A stretch of 10,942 bases of DNA from JBALVO01 sp036961445 (lineage in GTDB: Bacteria > Pseudomonadota > Gammaproteobacteria > Pseudomonadales > Halieaceae). The translations under genes and the position numbers were made by a program. Below are positions 6,033 to 10,942 of this stretch, in pieces (position 1 is the first letter of the stretch; each line of letters starts with the position of its first letter). The notes under the pieces are model-generated. The model was not told the origin of the DNA. It worked only from the letters and a program-made list of their open reading frames with translations, and did not search any database. Location of the stretch: contig JBALVO010000125.1 in the NCBI GenBank assembly GCA_036961445.1, positions 1-10,942 of the forward strand, read 5' to 3'.

Positions 6033-7826
6033 ATGAATAATTGCCTAAAGTCAGCATGTGCAACCGCCCTTTTGTGTTGTGCCAGCGCAGCAACTTTTGC
6101 CGGCACAATAAGCGGCACCGTAACAGCGCATGGCGAACCAGTGGCCGGAGCGATAGTAACGCTGTGGAACGAAGCACATAACCGTAAAGAGTCGGTCTAT
6201 ACCGATATTGATGGAAGCTATGTATTAGATACGGAATTTTCAGGCAATGTGGTTTTACGCGGCAGAGCGACTAATTGGCAAGATTCAAACCAAAACATTA
6301 GTTTGGCGAGTGACGCGGTCGAAACGATCGATATTTCGCTGGTAGAATTCAACTCCGCTGAAGAAGTCTCTGCCGCATTGACCGCATCAGCTCATGCAGC
6401 AACCTTAGAATTTCCAGACCAAGACACCAAGCTAGCGTTTATTGCACAGTGTACCTATTGCCACCAGCAAGGGAACTCGCTAACCCGTACTCCCCGAGAA
6501 GTAGATGCATGGAGTGACACGATTTGGCGTATGGAGGGATACGGCGCGTACATTACCTATGGTGAGCACAAGCGCATTGCCGAGATGCTCCACCAGAGCT
6601 TTGATGGCACACCGGTGGAAGCCGTACAGCAACCACTATTTGAGCCAGAACTGGCTAAAGCGAAAGTTGAAGAGTGGCACGCGGCTACGCCGATGTCATT
6701 TTTGCATGACACCTTTATCGGCGCCGATGACCGCCTATACGGTATTGATGAGGGGCAAGACAAAATTTACATACTCGATAGAACGACCAGTGAGATAACC
6801 GTGCATGACATGCCCGTTACTGACGAAGTAGAGGGCGGGAATTTTAGTGGCATGCAGTTTCCTATTGGTATTTTCACTGGAAAACACGGCCCCCACAGCG
6901 CAGCGCAAATTGCGGATGGGCGCATTTATATTACTGGAGCGTTATCCAGTAATTTGATCATGTTTAATCCCGCCGATAACTCTTGGAAGCTGTACCCGAT
7001 TCCGAGGGGCTTTTTATGGCGCAAGGGAATTTACTCCCACACGATTCGTACCGACCACGAAGACAATGTTTGGTTTACTGTACTCGTCTCCAACACGGTA
7101 ATGAAATTCAACCCGCACACCGAAGAGTTCACTGAAATCGAGCTGCCACATAATGGCGCATTGCGTTGGTTCACCGACACCTTTATTGGCGTGGTATTGG
7201 AAATTGCATCGTTCTTTCCGAATGAAAATACGCCGTTGGCACTGTCTCACCACAAATGGATGAACGGCGGTCGCCAAGTGTTTAACTGGCCATACGGTAT
7301 TGATGTGAACCCGGTGGACGGGCACATTTGGTACGGCAAATTGCTAGCGGACAAAATTGGCCACATTGATCCGGTGACCTTGGAAGTGACTGAATACGAC
7401 ACGCCAAAAGTTGGCCCTCGCCGCATGCGCTTTGGTCCCGACGGAATTTTATGGATTCCTTCTTTCGATGAAGGTTACCTGATGAGATTCGACCCAAAAA
7501 CAAAAGAGTTCGAAAGCATTCCACTGCCGTTGATGGGCCCCAATGAATATGAAACACCCTATGCACTGGGCGTACATCACGATACGGGTGACGTATGGAT
7601 TGCAGCCAACAACTCCGACCGGGTGTTGCGCTACATTCCATCCGAAAAACGGTTTATCGCCTACCCTATGCCTAGCCGCGTAGTGTGGTTCCGCGATTTA
7701 GAGTTCACCAAAGATGGCAAAGTATGTACCAGTAACTCTAACTTGCCTGCGTATGCCCATGAAGATGGTATGCCCGCCTTTTTCTGTATAGATCCTGATT
7801 ACCGCGACACGCTAGCAACTCCATGA
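6033..7826 (+). CDS. Exported protein with CarboxypepD-reg-like domain, c-type haem motif and Vgb/streptogramin-lyase-like beta-propeller
   Basis: A 597-residue protein. Residues 1-23 are a Sec signal peptide ending AATFA before GTISG; a lipobox-like LLC-C inside it is a weaker alternative. Residues about 24-105 look like a beta-sandwich of the carboxypeptidase regulatory type (SGTVTAHGEPVAGAIVTLW, DIDGSY). Residues about 125-195 carry C140-T-Y-C143-H144, a single haem c attachment motif; M168 and M185 are candidate distal ligands. Residues about 222-590 form a beta-propeller with repeated elements such as LYGIDEGQDKIYILDRTT, NVWFTVLVSNTVMKFNPHT, HIWYGKLLADKIGHIDPVT and VWIAANNSDRVLRYIPS, in the style of virginiamycin B lyase (Vgb) repeats. 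Expected in the periplasm, it could oxidise a substrate or pass electrons on. Antibiotic lyase activity is not implied, since this propeller is used widely. It lies within the lower-GC module. Confidence 0.8.
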   Translation: MNNCLKSACATALLCCASAATFAGTISGTVTAHGEPVAGAIVTLWNEAHNRKESVYTDIDGSYVLDTEFSGNVVLRGRATNWQDSNQNISLASDAVETIDISLVEFNSAEEVSAALTASAHAATLEFPDQDTKLAFIAQCTYCHQQGNSLTRTPREVDAWSDTIWRMEGYGAYITYGEHKRIAEMLHQSFDGTPVEAVQQPLFEPELAKAKVEEWHAATPMSFLHDTFIGADDRLYGIDEGQDKIYILDRTTSEITVHDMPVTDEVEGGNFSGMQFPIGIFTGKHGPHSAAQIADGRIYITGALSSNLIMFNPADNSWKLYPIPRGFLWRKGIYSHTIRTDHEDNVWFTVLVSNTVMKFNPHTEEFTEIELPHNGALRWFTDTFIGVVLEIASFFPNENTPLALSHHKWMNGGRQVFNWPYGIDVNPVDGHIWYGKLLADKIGHIDPVTLEVTEYDTPKVGPRRMRFGPDGILWIPSFDEGYLMRFDPKTKEFESIPLPLMGPNEYETPYALGVHHDTGDVWIAANNSDRVLRYIPSEKRFIAYPMPSRVVWFRDLEFTKDGKVCTSNSNLPAYAHEDGMPAFFCIDPDYRDTLATP

Positions 7827-7846
7827 GGGTATAAGGCGCATAAAAA

Positions 7847-8040
7847 ACGTGGGAAATAACAATGGAAACCTTGAAAACTGCAGCTCTCTTTGACGTGTGC
7901 GACCTGCGCACGGTCGATGTGCGTTGACAGACGCCTCCGACGCGCTGATCGACACTGCAGAAACACTCAAGGGCGTGATCAAACACTGAATTGAAATAGC
8001 TGGAGGCAGTTAAAATGTCAGAACGTAAAGTAGCCCTGGT
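7847..8040 (+). repeat. 194-bp perfect direct repeat, copy 2 (SDR leader and first codons)
   Basis: Identical to 4921-5114 across all 194 positions. It begins 20 nt after the stop of the haem/propeller gene and runs to codon nine of SDR2. It supplies SDR2 with the same leader, ribosome binding site and N-terminus as SDR1. Perfect identity across non-coding, pseudogene and coding parts implies a recent event, ongoing gene conversion, or an assembly artefact. Confidence 0.95.
7862..7989 (+). pseudogene. Internally deleted zinc-type alcohol dehydrogenase remnant, copy 2
   Basis: Same content as the remnant at 4936-5063: a 21-codon N-terminal frame (ATG 7862, TGA 7925-7927), then the out-of-frame 20-codon C-terminal tail ending at TGA 7987-7989. 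Both copies carry the same scar, so the deletion happened before the duplication. Confidence 0.45.
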
Positions 8041-8791
8041 CACCGGGGCAGGCATGGGTATCGGCAACGCCATCGCGCAGCGACTCGCCCGGGACGGCTT
8101 TGCCGTCGCCGTCAACGATATCAGCACCGATGTCGCCGACGCCGCCGCGGCAGAACTGCGTTCCGCGGGCGCCACCGCCGCGGGCGTGCAGGCGGATGTC
8201 AGCGACCGGGAACAGGTCTTCGCCATGGTTGACAAGGTAGTGGCTGAACTCGGCCGGCTGGACGTTATGGTGTCCAATGCCGGTATCGTGCAGGTCGACC
8301 CGATCCTGGCCATCACCGAGGCGGACTTCGACAAACTGTTTGCGATCAACGTCAAGGGGGTGCTGTGGTGCGCCCAGGCGGCGGCGCAGCAAATGATAGC
8401 CCAGGGTGAAGGCGGCAAGATCATTAACGCAGCCAGTTCGGCTTCTCACCGGAGCAACGCAGTGCTCGGTACTTATGGCGCCTCCAAGTTCTGCGTGCGT
8501 GCGCTGACCCAGGTAATGGCGCAGGAGTTCGCCCCCCACGGCATCACCGTCAATGCCTATTGTCCGGGGATTGTGGATACCGGTATGTGGGATACCATCG
8601 ACAGTCGGGCCGCCGAGGTGATGCAGATTCCCGTGGGCGCCATGAAAGAGAAGGTGCTGGGGGGCATAGCGCTGGGGCGGCTGCAAACGCCGGGGGACGT
8701 GGCCAATTTCGTCTCTTTTCTCGCTTCTGAAGATGCGGACTACATCACCGGCCAGAACATGCTGACTGACGGCGGCATGGTGATGATCTAA
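8015..8791 (+). CDS. SDR-family dehydrogenase 2, acetoin reductase/meso-2,3-butanediol dehydrogenase-like
   Basis: A 258-residue classical SDR, complete and cytoplasmic. The glycine motif TGAGMGIG is at 10-17, and D35 fits NAD(H) use. SNAG (87-90) stands where NNAG is usual. The tetrad is N112, S141, Y154 and K158 (YGASK). The segments FAINVKGVLWCAQAAA, GGKIINAASSASH, APHGITVNAYCPGIVDTGMW and ITGQNMLTDGGM closely recall the BudC-type acetoin/diacetyl reductase group, but related enzymes act on many alcohols and ketones, so substrate is open. The first nine codons belong to the 194-bp repeat, after which GC rises sharply (42/60 in 8101-8160). The DUF3604 gene follows after 59 nt with its own strong ribosome binding site, suggesting an operon. 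Confidence 0.88.
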   Translation: MSERKVALVTGAGMGIGNAIAQRLARDGFAVAVNDISTDVADAAAAELRSAGATAAGVQADVSDREQVFAMVDKVVAELGRLDVMVSNAGIVQVDPILAITEADFDKLFAINVKGVLWCAQAAAQQMIAQGEGGKIINAASSASHRSNAVLGTYGASKFCVRALTQVMAQEFAPHGITVNAYCPGIVDTGMWDTIDSRAAEVMQIPVGAMKEKVLGGIALGRLQTPGDVANFVSFLASEDADYITGQNMLTDGGMVMI

Positions 8792-8850
8792 TATAAAATG
8801 GTGATGAGCACTAAGGTCAATTGAACTTCCACCGAGGTGAGGATTAGCCC

Positions 8851-10698
8851 ATGAACCCACTGCGCTCAAAGTCCGCCGCCATATCGCTGGCCTGCGCTCT
8901 GTTGACAACCGGTACAGTTGCAATCGCCGGGCAGACCAACCTCTACTGGGGTGACACTCACCTGCACACCAGCAACTCTTTCGACGTTTACCTGTTCGGT
9001 ACACCGACCTCGACCTGGGATACTGCCTACCGCTTCGCGAAAGGCCTGCCCGTGATCAACCCGGCTACCGATACCCGCTGGCAGCTGTCCACCCCGTTGG
9101 ATTTTCTGGTAATAGCCGATCACGCAGAGCTGATGGGCGCCTTACCACGGGTGTTCGCCGGAGATTCGGTCGTGGCTGACACCAAAATGGGAAAATTAAT
9201 TCGTGAGATGGCGCCGGACCAGACAGAAGAACAACTGTTGAAGGTCTATAAAATGTTTGTCAGGGCGGGAACCGGGGAAACGACCGAACAGGGAGTCACT
9301 GCGAAGGATCTGTACAAGGATCTTCACGCTGGCGACAAACGCAAGGCGGCCTGGGATAAGTACATCGATGCCGCTGAACAGCACAACAAGCCGGGCGAGT
9401 TCACGGCCCTCATTGGCTGGGAGTGGAGTGCCATGCCCAGGGGTGGCAACCAGCACCGGGTAATCTTCACGCCTGATGATGGCGCTACCGCCCGCAAATT
9501 CCAGCCTTACAGCCAACTCGAGAGTGAGAACGAGGAAGACCTGTGGGCCTGGCTGGATACGACATCGAAGGAAACCGGGGCGCGCTTTGTCGCCATCCCG
9601 CACAACCCGAATATTAGCATGGGGCAGATGTTTCCATTGGTGCGCTACAACGGCCAGCCGGTTGATGCCGAATACGGGGTGAGGCGGATGATGTGGGAGC
9701 CGCTGGTGGAAATCACCCAGATCAAGGGCGACTCAGAGGCGCATCCCCTGTTCTCACCCACTGACGAATACGCCGATTTCGAAACCTACCAGTTCGTACT
9801 GACCGCTGATGGCGGCACGCCCGACCCGACAGAAGGCGACTATGTTCGGGCGGGTCTGAAGCGCGGACTGGAATTCAAGGCCAGCACGGGCGTCAATCCT
9901 TTCAAGGTGGGCATGATAGGCAGTACCGACTCCCACACCGGCATATCGGCTATTGAGGAAAACAATTTCGCCGGTAAGGGGCAGCACGATTCCAGGCCTC
10001 AGTTGCGCACCCATATGACCGGGCTGGGTACATCAAAAGGTTGGGATATGGGCGCGTCCGGGCTGGTGGGCGCGTGGGCGAAGGAGAACACCCGGGAATC
10101 CCTCACCAAAGCGTTCAAGCGCAAGGAAGTCTATGCCAGCACCGGACCGCGCATCCAGTTGCGATTTTTTGGCGGCTTTGAGTTCAAGGACAGGGACGCC
10201 AGAGCCAATGACCTGGCGGCGGTGGGCTACAAGAAGGGCGTGCCCATGGGAAGCGACCTTCAAGCCGACGGCAACAAGGTGCCAGGCTTTTTGGTGGCAG
10301 CCAGCAGAGACCCCATCGAAGCCAACCTGGATCGAATTCAAATCGTGAAGGGCTGGGTTGACAGCACAGGTATTAGTCACGAGAAAGTCTACGATGTCGC
10401 GCTTTCCGACGGGCGTAAGAAGGGCTCCCAGAAGGTGGGCAATACCGTGGACCTGGACACCGGTGAATACACCAATACCATCGGCGCAGAACAACTTGCC
10501 ACGGTATGGGCCGACCCCGACTTCGACCCAGTTCAGCACGCCTTCTACTACGCGCGGGTACTGCAGATTCCCACCCCGCGCTACTCGCTGCTGGACAGCA
10601 TCGCCCTGGGTATTAACTGGAAAGAAACCAATCGGCCGGCCACTATTCAGGAGCGTGCCTACAGTTCGCCGATCTGGTATACGCCCAAAAGAAACTAA
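8851..10698 (+). CDS. DUF3604 exported protein, PHP-like putative metal-dependent hydrolase
   Basis: A 615-residue protein with a Sec signal peptide (residues 1-26, hydrophobic ISLACALLTTGTVAIA, cleavage likely after AIA), so probably periplasmic. The DUF3604 domain begins LYWGDTHLHTSNSFD. PHP-type metal motifs are H37 and H39 (HLH), ADHAE (D90, H91, E93), IPHN (H251), AHP (H298) and GSTDSH (D360, H362). The later conserved block YASTGPRIQLRFFGGFEF and the tail IQERAYSSPIWYTP match the lipoprotein paralogue at 1737-3665. Start ATG 8851 has GAGGTGAGG (8834-8842), eight nt upstream. It is downstream of SDR2 and probably cotranscribed, linking dehydrogenation with a secreted hydrolase-like step. 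A second DUF3604 in the same locus suggests either two related substrates or divided location (lipidated versus soluble). Confidence 0.88.
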   Translation: MNPLRSKSAAISLACALLTTGTVAIAGQTNLYWGDTHLHTSNSFDVYLFGTPTSTWDTAYRFAKGLPVINPATDTRWQLSTPLDFLVIADHAELMGALPRVFAGDSVVADTKMGKLIREMAPDQTEEQLLKVYKMFVRAGTGETTEQGVTAKDLYKDLHAGDKRKAAWDKYIDAAEQHNKPGEFTALIGWEWSAMPRGGNQHRVIFTPDDGATARKFQPYSQLESENEEDLWAWLDTTSKETGARFVAIPHNPNISMGQMFPLVRYNGQPVDAEYGVRRMMWEPLVEITQIKGDSEAHPLFSPTDEYADFETYQFVLTADGGTPDPTEGDYVRAGLKRGLEFKASTGVNPFKVGMIGSTDSHTGISAIEENNFAGKGQHDSRPQLRTHMTGLGTSKGWDMGASGLVGAWAKENTRESLTKAFKRKEVYASTGPRIQLRFFGGFEFKDRDARANDLAAVGYKKGVPMGSDLQADGNKVPGFLVAASRDPIEANLDRIQIVKGWVDSTGISHEKVYDVALSDGRKKGSQKVGNTVDLDTGEYTNTIGAEQLATVWADPDFDPVQHAFYYARVLQIPTPRYSLLDSIALGINWKETNRPATIQERAYSSPIWYTPKRN

Positions 10699-10830
10699 AA
10701 AAGCCCCTCCGCGATATGTCATAAATCAGTCGCCTAATGTCAGAACCACGCATCGTGGCCTTCCGTAAGCTATCCCCACAGTCGCAGCGACGGTTATACC
10801 GACGGCCGAATCTGCGAGCTGAATAACGTC
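10699..10830. other. Convergent intergenic region
   Basis: No gene is visible between the two convergent DUF3604 genes. A small perfect hairpin CCACG-CAT-CGTGG lies at 10746-10758. An A-run followed by GCCCC just after the stop (10697-10708) looks like the first half of a terminator, but no matching downstream half is present. Confidence 0.4.
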
Positions 10831-10868
10831 GCTGATGAAAGAACGGCTCCCGCAGGAGCCGCATCAGC
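10831..10868. terminator. Compound hairpin between convergent genes, likely bidirectional terminator
   Basis: The inner stem CGGCTCC (10844-10850) pairs perfectly with GGAGCCG (10855-10861) across a 4-nt loop CGCA. The outer stem GCTGATG (10831-10837) pairs perfectly with CATCAGC (10862-10868), leaving a 6-nt A-rich bulge on the left side only. It sits between the 3' ends of two convergent genes, where a shared terminator is expected. The T-run after it is poor (TATTTCATATT), so it may work through structure, or be a copy of a dispersed REP-like palindrome. Confidence 0.55.
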
Positions 10869-10894
10869 TATTTCATATTATTGAACTCTGAAAC

Positions 10895-10942
10895 CTACGG
10901 CGTGTACCAGATCGGCGACGTGTAGGCGCGTTCCTGAGTGAC
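10895..10942 (-). CDS. Third DUF3604 protein, C-terminal fragment cut by window edge
   Basis: Reading the minus strand from the last base gives 15 codons, VTQERAYTSPIWYTP, then TAG at 10897-10895. This matches the C-terminal tails of the two complete DUF3604 proteins here (IQERAWTSPIWYTH and IQERAYSSPIWYTP). It is therefore almost certainly the end of a third family member, transcribed toward the second. Nothing else of the gene is in the window, so its completeness is unknown. Confidence 0.85.
   Translation of the reverse strand, partial: VTQERAYTSPIWYTP

Larger units (their letters stand above)
4921..7846 (+). other. Putative gained module: SDR1, small membrane protein, haem-propeller protein
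   Basis: The unit runs from the start of repeat copy 1 to the base before copy 2. It contains SDR1, the 35-residue membrane peptide and the haem/propeller gene. Sample GC counts inside are 32/60 (5101-5160), 29/60 (5521-5580) and 28/60 (7081-7140). Sample counts in the flanking genes are 42/60 (8101-8160), 36/60 (8521-8580) and 40/60 (2161-2220). Removing it by recombination between the repeats would leave regulator, one leader, SDR2 and DUF3604 in a row, which is a plausible older arrangement. The opposite history (deletion and duplication around SDR1) or a mis-assembly is also possible. Confidence 0.5.

Noticed and set aside
6033..7826. Streptogramin resistance enzyme (Vgb)
   Set aside because: The propeller resembles Vgb repeats, but the protein is exported, carries a haem motif and an extra N-terminal domain, and sits in a metabolic context.
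4921..7846. Insertion sequence or transposon
   Set aside because: No transposase, no terminal inverted repeats and no short target-site duplication; the only boundary signal is the 194-bp repeat itself.
8777..8807. 10-bp direct repeat ATGGTGATGA around the SDR2 stop codon
   Set aside because: Short and single; the second copy opens only a seven-codon frame with no sign of function.
8018..9004. Long minus-strand open frame of 328 codons opposite SDR2
   Set aside because: It mirrors the GC-rich SDR2 and DUF3604 coding frames, has no recognisable domain, and SDR2 shows a complete catalytic motif set on the plus strand.
10033..10722. Minus-strand open frame of 229 codons opposite the second DUF3604 gene
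   Set aside because: Antisense shadow with no family resemblance; no ribosome binding site noted.

Overview
The window looks like a catabolic or oxidoreductive accessory locus from a Gram-negative proteobacterium. Lipoprotein and Sec signal peptides, a periplasmic c-type cytochrome motif, good Shine-Dalgarno sites and an AraC-type regulator with an arabinose-binding-like N-terminus all point that way. DUF3604 proteins beside SDR dehydrogenases fit marine gammaproteobacteria (the OM60/NOR5 type of genome), but that taxonomic guess is inference. There is no rRNA, tRNA, CRISPR array or transposase.

Layout. 1-216 is an AT-rich non-coding flank with stem-loops. 217-1632 (minus) encodes a VOC-VOC-SRPBCC fusion protein. 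1737-3665 (minus) encodes a DUF3604 lipoprotein. A 152-bp divergent region with a recognisable sigma70-like promoter separates it from the AraC-family regulator at 3818-4825 (plus). After this come a leader, SDR dehydrogenase 1 (5089-5859), a 35-residue membrane peptide (5916-6023) and a secreted haem-c/beta-propeller protein (6033-7826). The same leader then appears again, followed by SDR dehydrogenase 2 (8015-8791, acetoin-reductase-like) and a second DUF3604 protein (8851-10698). At the right edge (10895-10942, minus) lies the last 15 codons of a third DUF3604 gene, convergent with the second.

The most unusual structure is a perfect 194-bp direct repeat, 4921-5114 and 7847-8040. Each copy holds what looks like an internally deleted zinc-type alcohol dehydrogenase gene (about 20 N-terminal codons joined out of frame to about 20 C-terminal codons), then the ribosome binding site and first nine codons of an SDR. 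The two SDR genes therefore share identical starts but diverge abruptly afterwards in sequence and base composition. The 2,926-bp unit 4921-7846 (SDR1, small membrane protein, cytochrome/propeller) is lower in GC than the genes on either side. It looks like a module gained by recombination at the SDR start, and RecA could in principle excise it again. An assembly artefact at the repeat must be excluded.

Working model (inference): the regulator controls the flanking DUF3604 and SDR genes. The SDRs oxidise or reduce an alcohol/ketone in the cytoplasm, the DUF3604 proteins act as exported metal-dependent PHP-like hydrolases, and the propeller cytochrome acts on or passes electrons from a substrate in the periplasm. 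The substrate cannot be read from the sequence.
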